From: Notospermus geniculatus
Lineage: Eukaryota > Nemertea > Pilidiophora > Heteronemertea > Lineidae
Assembly (NCBI GenBank): GCA_002633025.1
Contig: NMRB01000626.1
Location: 216,509-280,508, forward strand
Reading direction: 5' to 3'
Length of the DNA: 64,000 nt
The position numbers were made by a program, and so were the translations under genes. Shown in pieces: positions 43,499 to 54,837 of the stretch. Position 1 is the stretch's first letter; the number at the start of each line of letters is the position of its first letter. The notes beneath the pieces are model-generated. The model made no database searches and was not told the DNA's origin. It saw nothing but the letters and a program-made list of their open reading frames with translations.

Positions 43499-44798
43499 GG
43501 CTTACTGTATTTTACGTAATATTACGCCGATTTAGCGTAATATTACGCCAAGGGAGAATTCATTATTTTGCTAGCATAGAAAGTAGTTCTTGAAAACTCG
43601 CGCAGTGATCCCATAACTCATAGAGTTATTCGCGACCACGTGGCTTACGAAGTGAGCAACGTTACAGGCCTCAATGGTAGGCCTATGATTACTTGTGTCT
43701 GTAAATAAAGGAAAATGTAGGCCTAAATTAAAAAGAAATTAAGAAAGGAACAAATTGTAGGCCTTGGCTAGTCCATGAGCTCGAATTTAGGACTCAAAAC
43801 AGACTTCCGATTCAGCAACAGTAGGACCTAGCCCTACGTCCGGATTGTACGCTTACCGGATCAGCCCTCCTCGGCGTCAAGGCCGAAAATGGGCAGGGGC
43901 GTCACGTATTTAGGAAAAAACAACGTAGGCTCCTACCGATAGACCTACTGAGATTCACATGTCAGCTATCTTACCCCATCTGTGGTTCTTGCAACAAAAC
44001 TGCAGAAGAGAGCTCTCACTAGGGCGATCGCCACATTTTGCCTTGATACCCCAAGATCTACGGCCCCACCAAGTGAGTTGAGCACCGCCCTCAAAAACAC
44101 ACTGCATGAATTCTCTGCCGGTATCACTATATTTACATAGCCATACCTCTTATGCCTCCCGCTCCATGCATCATCGATCGATGGGCCTGTGCGATTAGGC
44201 CTATCCATAATATATACGCATGACGTCATGACGCTACCTGTGGACACAAACATAGGCCTATTCGCCCGGCAGCACTCGGAAAAATTAAAAGCCCCACTCA
44301 CAGCAGACGTCGTCATAAGAAATCAATATTACTCAGCGACGTACAAGAGCGGACGACGTCATCACGACACTGCGCGTGGCGAGTGTGGCTTTTAAATTTT
44401 CGGGTTTTCCCGGCGATGTTTCACTTTTGCCACTTGTTTCAGGATTGCCTCGCCAAAAGTCAGTATTACCGCATTCACATCAATTTTCGTCTGTTTTGGA
44501 GGTGGGTACATGCTGTACAAACAAAATAAGGATTACCTAGGTGGGCAGCTGATACTGTACCTTCAACAAAGGTGGTTTATGAAGGCAATTTTGCATCGAA
44601 TCGAGAAAAATATGCTCGATTTTACAGATATTAGCAATAGTGAACATTCCCTCAACGGAACTAACTGACCTCGTCCCCAAGGTGCCGCACATGCATTGGG
44701 TGTATGTGTCTGCATAGGCATCGAAAAAGGTACCATGTTTCCCGGTTTTCCCCATAGCATTACGCCAGGCGTAATGATTACGCAAAATACAGTAAGCC
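43499..44798. mobile_element. 1.3-kb MITE with a 9-bp target duplication (MULE-like)
   Basis: ATTCTCGAG flanks it exactly on both sides (43490-43498, 44799-44807). The ends are inverted copies of GGCTTACTGTATTTT followed by CGTAAT and ATTACGCC. A 9-bp duplication fits Mutator-like elements. No transposase is encoded; the frames inside are not convincing. It splits the last exon of the integrase gene. Confidence 0.9.
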
Positions 44799-45893
44799 AT
44801 TCTCGAGGGCCTTCTTTCCTACGACTTCTCTCATCCTTTCAACGCGCGCTTCTATATCTGCAGAAACATCATCGACCTCTGTCTCGTCCTCGTCGCTCTC
44901 ACTTAGCTGCAAGTCATCAGGCAAAATAGGGTCCCTGAATAACAGAAAAAATACAATGTTACACCAAAATTAAAGTGGAATCGCCAAAGTAGTTTTTTAG
45001 CCTGGCGTTATAAATGAACGATAAATAACGAATATCTTGCCAACTAACAGCCACATCGACTAGCTGGAACGTTGTTAATAAAATTATGTATTCATGAGGT
45101 TAAGACACTATCGCTGTTATTTTGCAACAAAAGAAGCATGCAAAATATCGTTGTGAGACGTTAAGGTTAGCGTTTATGGGACGTTCTTATAACTCACTAT
45201 TATTCTCTTACCTGCCAAACATGAGAAAAAATGTGGAATAACCCGTTGAAGCATGTTTCGACGTATTGTAGGCAAAGACGCAGTCCATAAGCAGCTCGTC
45301 CCAATCATCCTTTTGTTCATTCTGTAGTTTCAGACTTTCATTTTCCAACGTCTGGTTGAAGCGCTCTGGAAAAAAAAATTACCCACCTGTTCAAATCTCA
45401 AAACCTGCACTGATGCGGAACAATGCAGCATCACATACAAACGCCCTGCCGTTCCTGAGAATGGAGGCACGAATAGCCAAGTCTCATGAGGGTTACCTGT
45501 TAAGCCATCGCATTGTGGGTGATATGCTGAAGTTCTTCTGTGTGTCATTCTCAAAATCGACGTTATCTCGGATACCACTTTGTTATTGAATTCTCGCCCC
45601 TGATCCGACAGTAACTTTTTTGGGAAACCAAAGCTGAAGGAAAATAGAAATGTATATGTGATCGATTTTCATAAGTCGTCTGTTTCGGGTGTACGGAGGA
45701 TGGTTGGGTCATATTAAAAATAAAGGCTACTGTTTTACTATGTCTTTTGATATAAAGCCCACCAAGATAAAAAATAACAAAAAACCTAGGTATTATGGGA
45801 AATAAGGGCTCAGGTACGCATACTCGGGGCAGGATACCTGGAATGTGTAGTAAAGGAAATACTTGCCAGAGGAATAGTTCGTAGAGTACCTAA

Positions 45894-46024
45894 GGGCGGG
45901 TTTACATTGAGGTATACGGACTACGGACACGCGGGCGAACAAAGGTGTCATGGTCATGAACCCTTTGTTAGGCCATTGTCAGCCTGCGTGTCCGTAGACC
46001 GTATACCTCAATGTAAACCCGGCC
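45894..46024. mobile_element. Small foldback MITE in an integrase exon
   Basis: The ends are GGGCGGGTTTACATTGAGGT and its near-perfect inverse, flanked by TAA and TTA. Removing it together with one 3-base flank restores the exon frame across the site. The ends are related to the MITE at 9786-10499. Confidence 0.8.
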
Positions 46025-46904
46025 TTAGCCACACCCGTGGCTTCTTTGCTGCGCAACGGTTTGGCCTGTGCCATTTTGGAATAGTAGCAGGTCTCAGTAC
46101 ATATATATTTATTATGCCTGGGCGTCTCTTGCAGCGGTCCAGTCAAATCTATTCCAATCTAAAACAGAACGTGCAATACTCGTTTTAGCCTGTGAGACTT
46201 ATATTCCCCACTCGCACATTGCCGACAATCTAGTAAGGAATTACATTACCCATAGTTTGTCGTCTCGACTAATACCAAGCACTTGCAGTTACCAAGAAAT
46301 CTGACTAGAATATGACTTTACCGGGAGCCATGCCCGTGGAGTTTTGACTGGGATTGAGTGCAGAAAGTTACCCAACAACGGCTGTTTTTGGTTCACGCGC
46401 TGGCACCGTTCACAGGTCTTGATGAAGTTCATCACATCTTCGCAAAGCGTCGGCCACCAGTATCTCTGCTGTACTTTAGCCAAGGTTTTATCACGACCAA
46501 AATGGCCTCCTACAAGATTAAAAAGACCTTGGAAGAGACCATATCAGAGCAGTTGTCGGGAGATAAAGCTGCACGATTGAATGGGTTTAATTGTCTTCGT
46601 ACCTAATCTTCCAGAATGCAGACCATGGAGGATTTCCTGCTGTTCTTTTTCATTCCTAATGACTTTGCGCCACGGCACTCTGTTGTCCTCCCTTGAAGAT
46701 GGACCAGCTGCTGGTTCATCCCCTGCATCGCCAACACGTTCGTTACTTTCCTCCTCAGAATCCTCGACGTCTGCCCTAGTTTTATTGCACACCACGCTGT
46801 ACCAAAGACATCATTTTTCAAGCTGAAACAACGAGAATGACGTGACGACAGTAACGAACTGATCAGGACATGTGGAAAAAGCAATTTTCGAAAATAGCTA
46901 GATG

Positions 46905-47110
46905 GTGGTGTCCGGGGGACATTGGGTCCTAGGAATAAATGTACAGAGGACTTTTATTCCTAGGGCTGGTAGTCCGGCGGACATAGATTCTAGTATTGGG
47001 TGTTCAGGGACTTCAGTTACTCGTAATGAAAGTCCGTTGGACTTTCGTTCCTCGGGCACATGGTCCGGCGGACTTTATTTCTGGGGATCAGTGTCCAAAG
47101 GACTTTAAAT
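46905..47110. repeat. Alternating-palindrome repeat, block 1
   Basis: Repeated alternation of TCCTAGGAA-like and GTCCxxxGGAC-like short palindromes (for example GTCCGGGGGAC, CCTAGGAAT, AGTCCGGCGGAC, AAGTCCGTTGGACTTT). The phase is about 30 bases. Confidence 0.75.
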
Positions 47111-47135
47111 CCTTCAGTGTGTGCATACCATTGCC

Positions 47136-47640
47136 CTATACTGTTATCTTCCAGAAATGACCAGAAATGAAAGAGTGAATAGTTACCTTATAATTCCTTG
47201 AGGCAGCCCGTCTAACACTCCTCTTCACCATTTGCACCAGCAGGGTACTTTTTAGACGAGAGATAATCAAAAATTTCATCTGGCGAATTGATCTCGCGTG
47301 GACGTCTTGCCTGCGCCATTCGGACTGAGTCACTACATGTGAGAAAGCCACCAAGACTGGCCCTCTTAAATGCGAACCATTTGGCCCCTTATGCAATGAA
47401 AGAAAACTGAGGGCTTGCGAATTTCCAGGAAAAAAACATAATCGCACTTGTAAAAAGCAAAACAAGAAAGGGGAGTGTCAGGTTCGACCACACCATGTAC
47501 TGCTTACGAGTCGGTGACATTTCCACTATGCCACGAAGGCCGATGACGAAATCGCCACATTTTATGACACATGATTAAACACAGAATGAATGCTTTTCAT
47601 GTTACATGAACCATTCACAATAAGCGGACTTTAGAATAGG
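47136..47640. other. Non-coding spacer
   Basis: No gene, hairpin or repeat was recognised in this stretch beyond short open frames without domain similarity. Confidence 0.35.
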
Positions 47641-47815
47641 GGGACATTGACGTCTGTTATGGGTGTGAAAGGGCATAATGTCCGCCAGGGATTAATGTCC
47701 ACTATGATCCTATACTTGCTTCCCTATGTGGACTACTATTCCTAGGGATGGGAGTCCCCTAGGAATCAAGGTCCTACGGACCTTGTTTCCAGGGGGACTT
47801 TATCCCCTGTCACAC
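47640..47815. repeat. Alternating-palindrome repeat, block 2
   Basis: It starts near GGGTGTGAAAGGG and ends CTGTCACACCGG, the CCGGTGTGA-type ends also seen at 54842 and 55995. Inside are ATTCCTAGGGAT, AGTCCCCTAGGAAT and GGTCCTACGGACC. Confidence 0.7.
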
Positions 47816-47819
47816 CGGA

Positions 47820-48716
47820 ATTTGCTTTGTGACAGGCCTGACCACAAAGTTGGCATCGAGCAATTCCATAAACTTCTTGTTCAGGCTTGCATTAAAGCAG
47901 GCAAAGATACTATTCTAATGTGTAAAGCGATGAATGGTGGTAGGTCTCCCGGCCGTGCCGGATGGAATGATGAGGCTCGGGAAGCTAGGGAGAGGGCCAT
48001 TTTATGGCACAACATGGAAGGAAAATGATCGCCCGAGACATGGAGTGATAGCGGATATTAGAAGACAGACGAGGGCGCAGTATCACTATGCTGTAAGGAT
48101 GGTTAAGAAAAATCAAAACAGGGTATCCACTAACAACTTGGCTAATAAGAGAATGGTGTGGAAGGAGGTAAAGAAAATAAAAGGTGGTTCAAATTCTATG
48201 CCAAATAATATAGACTAGCAAGAACCCGTGACAATCGGCGATTCTGATTTTGGCCGAGGTTGGAATGCACGGCACAGCTGGAATTGGTGCAACACGGTGT
48301 GCGGTAGGGAGAATTTAGAAAGCAATCGAACAACAGCGTTAAAAAAAGTAAAACTGCTAGCAAAACAAAGTCCTCTTCGCAAATTAAATCACCCGTTGCA
48401 TCAGGATATGGTATCCTCTATTACCACGCCGAATTTCGAGGCAAAACCAAGCTTCTAAGTGTGACTTTATTGAGCCGACTTCCAGTATTATTATATAGAT
48501 AATAACAAAGTGGGAAAGGAAGAAACTGAGCAGCTTTTTGCAGACAAATTTAAGAAAGTTTATAACTATGTCTCGTATATTGTTGATGAGATGAGGATTT
48601 TGAAGGATGATATTAGCCAAAAGGTGGCTGAGAGGTGTTGCAATGTCTCATGCTATAATGATCACTGTATAACAGTGAATGATTTTAAATACGGGTTGAA
48701 GTGTTTAAGGAAATGA
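47820..48716 (+). pseudogene. LINE A middle part (linker between endonuclease and RT)
   Basis: Frames at 47820-48218 and 48510-48716 encode the linker of the LINE whose endonuclease ends at 43489: LLCDRPDHKVGIEQFHKLL, PGRAGWNDEAREARERAILW, RPRHGVIADIRRQTRAQYH, RMVWKEVKKIKGG, then FADKFKKVYNYVSY and ITVNDFKYGLKCLRK. Frame changes near 48020 and 48225-48500 mark decay. It stops at the repeat starting at 48719 and continues at 49741. Confidence 0.7.
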
Positions 48717-48718
48717 AA

Positions 48719-49737
48719 TGGTCCATGGACCATGTGCTCACCCGTTTGGACATAATAGTGTAATGACAGAGAGAGGTATATCAGTTATATGAGCAATCTG
48801 GGTAAGTCATTCCCAAGTTGTGGGACTTCAATGATTTTCAGTTTATACCACCTGGCGGCCATATTGGATGTCCAATCGGGCCAAAACTTCACATGCACAT
48901 ACAGGTCATCTAGAGGGAGCCACATAGCACTGGGTCACGTCGTTCCCGAGTTATAGCACATTTGATGATTTTCGGGTTACGCCACCTGGCGGCCATATTG
49001 GAACCTCAATCAGGCCGAAATTTGACGTGATTGTAAAGGTCATCTAGAAGGAGGTACATGTCAAATTTGATCACTCTGGGTCAAGTCGTTCCTGAGTTAT
49101 AGCACATTTGATGATTTTCGGGTTACGCCACCTGGCGGCCATATTGGAAGTTTAATCAGGCCGAAATTTAACGTGCTTGTAAAGGTCATCTAGAGGGAGG
49201 TGAATATCAAGTTTGATCACTCTGGGTCAAGCCGTTCCTGAGTTATAGCACTAGGAAGATTTTCAGGTTACGCCATCTGGCGGCCATATTGGATGTCCGA
49301 TCGGGCCGAAACTCGGTAATTTTGAAGGTACCTCTCTAATACACGTTCATGCAAGATATGAAGACGCTCGGTGAAATAATGAAGAACTGTGGCAGGTTAC
49401 TTTTGTCGAACTTTGACCTCTGTGACCTTGAAAAGTGGGTCAAATAAAAAACCCGTTACATATGTTAGGTATCCTGTTATGATACACCTATGGTAAAAAT
49501 TTGGAGATGATCAAGTCATTAGTTCAGGAGTTATTGCACTTTCTGTGTTTTGGGTTTTGGCCACCTGGAGGCCAAGCCAAGAATCGAATCGGACCGAAAC
49601 TTGGTGTCATAGGTCATCTGACCTAGGGGTATATATGTACCAAGTTTCAGATCAATAGCCCCAGCTGTTACAAAACATGCCCTGCTAACGGACGACGGAC
49701 GCTGCACCATTGTAAGAGCTCACGGGTGAGCTAAAAA
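48719..49737 (+). repeat. Modular GTGAGC-ended repeat, clean copy inserted in LINE A
   Basis: It starts GGTCCATGGACCATGTGCTCACC and ends GAGCTCACGGGTGAGC. About four modules of some 145 bases each repeat GAGTTATAGCAC, GGGTTACGCCACCTGGCGGC and GGTCATCTAGA; a distal unique part holds CTTTGACCTCTGTGACCTTG. LINE A coding stops at 48716 and resumes at 49741, so this is a true insertion with defined ends. Confidence 0.75.
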
Positions 49738-49740
49738 GGA

Positions 49741-50470
49741 CGAGATGTTCCCAAAAAGAGAGAAGGACAGTATCCCCGATCTGAGTACAGACCATTTCAT
49801 AAATGCTGGCGATAGGTTTAGTGTCTACGGAGCTATGTTACTGAATTCTATGGTAACCCACGGCTACTGTCCGGGGGATTTTTTGAAAAGTACAGTGTTT
49901 CCAATACCAAAAGATAATCGGACATCTTTGAATATGTCTGATAATGGGGAGCGTTGGTCACGTGAGACTGATAGAGCATACGTGACACCTATAGAGGCCC
50001 ATTGTTCGAGAGATGCGGTTCACCAAGCACGGCCAATCACACCTTGAATCGTCATGAATAATAGGTGGCGTCGGTGTACTATCAGTTCAAACCCACGCGT
50101 ATATTCTCGCGTGGTCTGCGTGATCGGGGTTCCCTATTACCGTGGTATTTCGCTGAGCAGTGCCTTTGGCAAGATTCTGGATTATATCATTATTAAAAAG
50201 CATAAGGCTGCACTGGCATCAAGTGACGCACAATTTGGTTTCAAACAGCACAATTTGGTTTCAACTGCAAACTGCAGCACGGTCGTCAACGAAGTTATAC
50301 AGTATTATATAAAAACAATGACACGCCTGTTTACTGTGCCACACTTGATGCAAGTAAAGCCTTTGATTACGTAAGTTATGTAAAACTCTTCCAAAATCTT
50401 CTTGGGAGAGGTATGTGCACAGTGACAGCAAGATCTCATGGTAGTAACTCCAGCCTAAGCAACAATCTCT
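49741..50470 (+). pseudogene. LINE A reverse transcriptase part
   Basis: Frame pieces continue LINE A: DHFINAGDRFSVYGAMLLNS with the CPGDFLKSTVFPIPKD block, an insertion or divergent stretch at about 49930-50120, then YYRGISLSSAFGKILDYIII, SSDAQFGFKQ and a KAFDYVSYVKLF-like piece near 50355-50390 in another frame. CAATTTGGTTTCAA is duplicated at 50229-50262. The clade differs from the LINE at 896-3243. The catalytic FADD region is lost where the next LINE begins. Confidence 0.65.
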
Positions 50471-50519
50471 CAGCAATATGCAGAAAATATAATATGAACA
50501 GATACGCCTTAATTAACAG

Positions 50520-52305
50520 ATTTGAAACAATGGACTATCTCATATTCCCATGCTGACTTTGATGTCATGAAGGCTACCCTGGAGGCTGAAGGTGGCGCCC
50601 TGGTTGATTGGTTTACAAACAATCAAATGGAGGCAAACCCTGGAAAGTTTCAGGGTTTGGTAATAGGTGAAAAATCCCATGCCCAGAAACCCACCTTCAG
50701 CATCCAGGGTACAAACATTGAATGTACTGACGAAGTGAAACTTCTTGGAGTCACTATTGATTATCGTATGAATTTTGACCAACACATTTATTTCCAACTT
50801 GTGTAAGAAGGTGGGCTGTCAAATAAATGTTTTACGTCGAATCGGCAGGCATCTCAATCTGAACTGTCGCAAAACAATTTATCAATCTATTATTCGGTCA
50901 AATTTTAATTTTTGTCCTATAATATGGCACTTTTGCAGTTCATCAAATATTAAGAAAATAAAAAAACTTAATTATCGAGCTCTTCGCTTAGTTTACAAAG
51001 ATTCCACAAGCAGCTATCAACAACTCCTTGCTAAAGATGAATCAATCTCTCTGCATCTTCAGAGACAAAGGCTGATTGCGGAGGAGGTATACAAAATTCT
51101 AGCTAAAGACAGGCCCTCGTACCTGTCTGCTCTTGTCCAGACCAAAATTAACTCTTACAACCTACGCCGAAAAAATGCAACAAATACCATTGCTTTTAAG
51201 TCAGTAAGATACGGAAAAAACAGCTTCCGTCACTGGGGCTCAAAAATCTGGAACGGTCTGCCAAACTGCCTCAGGCTTGCCAGCAATTTTGCTGAATTTC
51301 GAAGGTTGCTAAGTTCCTGGAACGGAGAAGTCTGCAAGTGTGCTCTCACACTCCTTCGCAGAGGTCAGTGCTCCACTACGTTACGCTATACTGACTCTGC
51401 CAACATACGGCCGAACTACTTCCAGATCCTCCGCGGGGCCCACGATTGGGCTGCCAGCACTGGAAACTCCAGTGAAAACGCTGAATTACAAGTGTTTTGG
51501 ATGCCTCTCAACAATCCTTATTTTCTTTGGTCTGTTTTTTTCTGTTTTGGTCTTAAAATCAACTGTTCATCGTATCTTTTCACACATCTCTCCAAAATCG
51601 GATCCATGCTGTCAAAACAGTAGCACGTGTCAATGTTTACAAACACGGAGATCATGTGCCGAGTATCTGGCCTCTGATTGGTCGAGCGCCGAGACGGCTC
51701 ACGGCATTTGCTCGAAACTTTGCGCAGTAGTGCGCAAAATTCCTACCATCAAATTAATGTTTTCCTCCATATTATCCCAGTTTGTGGCTATAGAATGAAA
51801 TAATAACGATTATCAAAGTCATTGGATGCGTTTCACGCTTTATTTTAATCTGGAAAGTGGTTTTGCAAGAATCTTGCAGAAGTGAAGAGGGCGTTTGTTT
51901 TCAGAGGCATTATTAGCGACCGCCATATTGTGGAGCGAAATGCCTTCTGGGAACGAGTTTGGTGTGCTCTATGTCGTTTCAAAACAGGATTTTAATCTAC
52001 TCACACTGTCTTCTTATCTTCCTCCATTAGGCCTATCGGTATCTGTAATTTATTTTTCTGTATCATCTGTATTATTTTATTTTTCTGTATTATCTATCAG
52101 ATCCTTTTTATAATTAATTTGTACTTCTTTTATAATTAATTTTTACCTCTCTTTGTTCTCTGTTATCTCATTGTTTTTTATAGCATATGTTTGATATTGG
52201 TGGACGAGCTACTACAAAGCTCATGTTAAATCGTTTTGTAACATACCGATGAAAATAAAGCTTATTTGAATTTGAATTTGAATTTGAATTTGAATTTGAA
52301 TTTGA
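50520..52305 (+). mobile_element. LINE C 3' half with a TTTGAA tail
   Basis: Coding frames 50522-50806 and about 50790-51623 encode the RT thumb and C-terminal region of a LINE: ALVDWFTNNQMEANPGKFQG, VKLLGVTIDYRMNFDQHI, SNLCKKVGCQINVLRRIG, YQSIIRSNFNFCPIIWHFCS, LNYRALRLVYKDSTSSYQQL and FRHWGSKIWNGLPN. One frameshift lies near 50790. A 3' UTR of about 650 bases follows to AATAAAGCTTA (52255) and about six TTTGAA units (52263-52304), the 3' tail. The 5' side is joined directly to LINE A, either by truncation or by a rearrangement. Confidence 0.8.
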
Positions 52306-52577
52306 GGTTAATACTCACAGAGAACTTCATTACGAATGTGCAGATAAGGCAACAGATCAGAGAACTCATCGAAATGAGGGAAAATGGAAACGGAATTCTA
52401 AATGTAAATGAAATCAACGACATTCTGAATTACTTGTGTACAGGTGATTGACTACATGTATAATTGAAGCAAACAGTGTAAGATAATCATTGAATTGTTA
52501 TGCACTTCTCTTCACCTTAAGCACTTGATTGCACTATTAAACAATCTGTACATTTAGGTACGAAATAAATATATATA

Positions 52578-53039
52578 CAGTGAGTACATAGTTAACTGGT
52601 TGTGGCTCAAAAATTTTCTAAGTCCATAAAAGGGGCCCACAACAGGAGAAATTAGACCAAGTCATTCTGTGGTCGCCTATCCAATTTATAGAGTCATTGG
52701 TTTGGAAAAGCTTGATTGAATGAATGATGTTGATTTCTGGTTGTTTTCAGTCAGATGTTTGTGATTGGTTTCTTTATGAATGAAAGGTTTTGGAAGTTGT
52801 GGTCAGTCGGTTTCCATGTAAAACCAACGGATTAATCATGGACGAAAACGACACTGATCATTTTCATTACGACCATGTCATGGTCTGAACAGAGGGCACC
52901 AAGCAGAAAAGCCTATTCACGCTGTCATGAATGAATTTAGAACCTACAACCCATTATGGGGCCTCAATTGCATATTATAATGATCTGTAATGACCTTCCA
53001 CCAAAATTGGGTCAGAACCAGTTAACTATGTACTCACTG
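52578..53039. mobile_element. TA-flanked foldback MITE (Tc1/mariner-like)
   Basis: The ends are inverted copies of CAGTGAGTACATAGTTAACT, with TA on both sides (52576-52577, 53040-53041). The interior of 420 bases has no coding frame. Confidence 0.8.
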
Positions 53040-53144
53040 TATGTATATTAAGTGACGTCGTTTTCGCGCCTCCAACAATGTGTGCCAATACAGAAATGAC
53101 CGAAGAGTCAGTGCATGCAGCGCACCTGTCGCCAGGATACTTAA

Positions 53145-53393
53145 AGCCTCACTGTATTGAATTCAGAAAGTGCTTACGTCCTCCGACGTTAGCCTAGTGT
53201 AAAATGTACTATGGTCTATGTGAATACATTAGGGTTCTGCCTGCAGTTTTTTCAGTGTGTGCTGAAAACTAGGGCTTGATTCTTTGAAGTATGTATCAGA
53301 CAATCATTTTGGGGACCATTACGAGGCTATGAAACCTCTAGCTGCAGAGTCATGACAGTTTGAAAATGTCGTAAAATTCAATACTGTGAGGCT
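53145..53393. mobile_element. TTAA-flanked MITE (piggyBac-like)
   Basis: TTAA stands at 53141-53144 and 53394-53397. The ends are inverted copies of AGCCTCACTGTATTGAATT with one gap. TTAA duplication is the piggyBac signature. Confidence 0.75.
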
Positions 53394-53501
53394 TTAACTA
53401 CATTGTAGTGAGCGTGACCTCACGCTGGGCTTTTCGAACACACGGTTTGACACGGATATTTTGAACATGTGTAACCGTAGCTAAACTCATGCCCATTCTT
53501 A

Positions 53502-53729
53502 TAGAGCTCGAGCCGATGACGTCATCACGAAAAAATCCGCCATCTTGCCGGTCAAACTGACGTCAAATGACGTCGGCGGCCCACGTGGTGCAGTTTGTCG
53601 TCAGCGCAAGTGGAGTGTTGCGTCTTCAACCATGACGCGATTTGCACGTGGCGCACTTTGTCGTTGACCGGCAGCATGGCGGACTGCAGGTCAACCGTGA
53701 CGTCATAATGAGCCGCGGCTCAAGCTCTA
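53502..53729. mobile_element. CRE-rich MITE, copy 2
   Basis: The ends are TAGAGCTCGAGCCG and CGGCTCAAGCTCTA. Contains TGACGTCA at both subterminal positions and TGACGTCAAATGACGTC inside, plus two CACGTGG or CACGTG motifs. It is the inverted relative of the element at 12425-12602. Confidence 0.8.
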
Positions 53730-54837
53730 TTGAGGGCTTGGTGTTGCCCACTATCTAGGCCTATGTGGGCGGGGCTTGAATATCTAGAAGCGGTCTTAAA
53801 TCGGGGAAATTAGATTATGTATTCCCTGATATGACCTTACATGGTTTAACGACTGTAGCGTAATTTCGACACCTACCGATTTCGCCAGCCATTGCCATTG
53901 AATGGGGATCCTAGCTCGATAGAGGGCAGCACACCGAAACACGGTCCTTATACAATGGACGCCGTTTGTGTGGGAAATTGATAGGACCGGGATGTCAGTT
54001 TCATTTCAATAGTTTTAACAACTAGTGACACCTATTGAAAAAGTCCGCTAGGGTCCCCATTGGTCTCAATTCTATATACTGTGACGATGACCACAGCGTA
54101 CGAGCACGTAAAAATACCGTCGAACGTTACTCGCACACAATCCACTTGTTCTCGTTCCTCACGTTCAACTTTCCAAACTCGAAAGGTTTCGGAAGCCACG
54201 GTCATTCTTCGTTTTAAGAAGTGCACACGATCACGCCAAGCGAATTCACTGACAACATGAACTGAATAAGCATCCACTCTGGTCAGCTGTATGATAATTG
54301 TGCGATTGTTGTATTATAATGGTGCGATTGGGTCTTTGTGTGAAGTTCGAAGTGTTAGTTCTTTGTACAGTGTGTATCGATCCGTTGAATAACAATCATT
54401 GTGATGTCTCGTAACATTCAGAGGCAATTGAATTAAACACCTCACAATCAAAAACAAAAGATCCATACAAATTGAAGGATAAAGGCTTTTGGAAAATGGA
54501 TATTTCATACAACATATATCTCTCCTGCACACAAAACACAGTTATTTTGATGTCATTAAAGATTGAAAATGCCCAAAACGTCTACTGGTTTAAATGAATT
54601 TTCCATTAGACTGACGAATATATGGCTACACAAGAGCTCATGCCATGTACTAACTGTAGGACCAGACTTTTTTTATTCCTTGTTTCGCGAACCCGCCAAA
54701 TTGAGAATGTCAAAAGTTGGCAAAAAATAAAATAAATATTTTTCACAATTTTGCGCGCCCGCCGATTCTTGTAGTCGAAAAACTGGAACACAAATTGTTG
54801 TCTTTATTTTTTCCCCGAACGCCGCCTAGAACATGAT
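53730..54837. other. Non-coding spacer
   Basis: No gene recognised. The open frame at 54032-54277 (minus) lacks splice or domain support. Confidence 0.35.

Larger units (their letters stand above)
43470..46826 (-). pseudogene. Intron-containing gypsy-integrase gene (GIN1/Ginger type), interrupted twice
   Basis: Six exons on the minus strand join in phase: about 46826-46603, 46509-46322, 46158-45867 (with a MITE inside), 45633-45497, 45365-45212 and 44934 to 43470 (with a MITE inside). The protein has an acidic leader, VPWRKVIRNEKEQQEIL, GGHFGRDKTLAKVQQRYWWP with CERCQ (HHCC zinc finger), IGIDLTGPL (Asp), FGFPKKLLSDQGREF (Asp), SAYHPQCDGLTERFNQTLEN (Glu), FAYNTSKHASTGYS, and a C-terminal VERMREVVGKKALENIETAQ. 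One intron uses a GC donor. Splicing is unlike a live gypsy element but matches GIN1 genes and Ginger DNA transposons. It sits antisense inside LINE A, so a mobile Ginger is likelier. No terminal inverted repeats were found. Confidence 0.7.

Noticed and set aside
45330-45578. A separate retrotransposon integrase frame running past LTGNPHETW
   Set aside because: The frame after CDGLT is intron sequence; splicing to 45365 restores the ERFNQTLEN motif.
54032-54277. An 81-residue minus-strand frame
   Set aside because: No domain, no splice signals, and frames of similar length are open on the other strand over the same bases.
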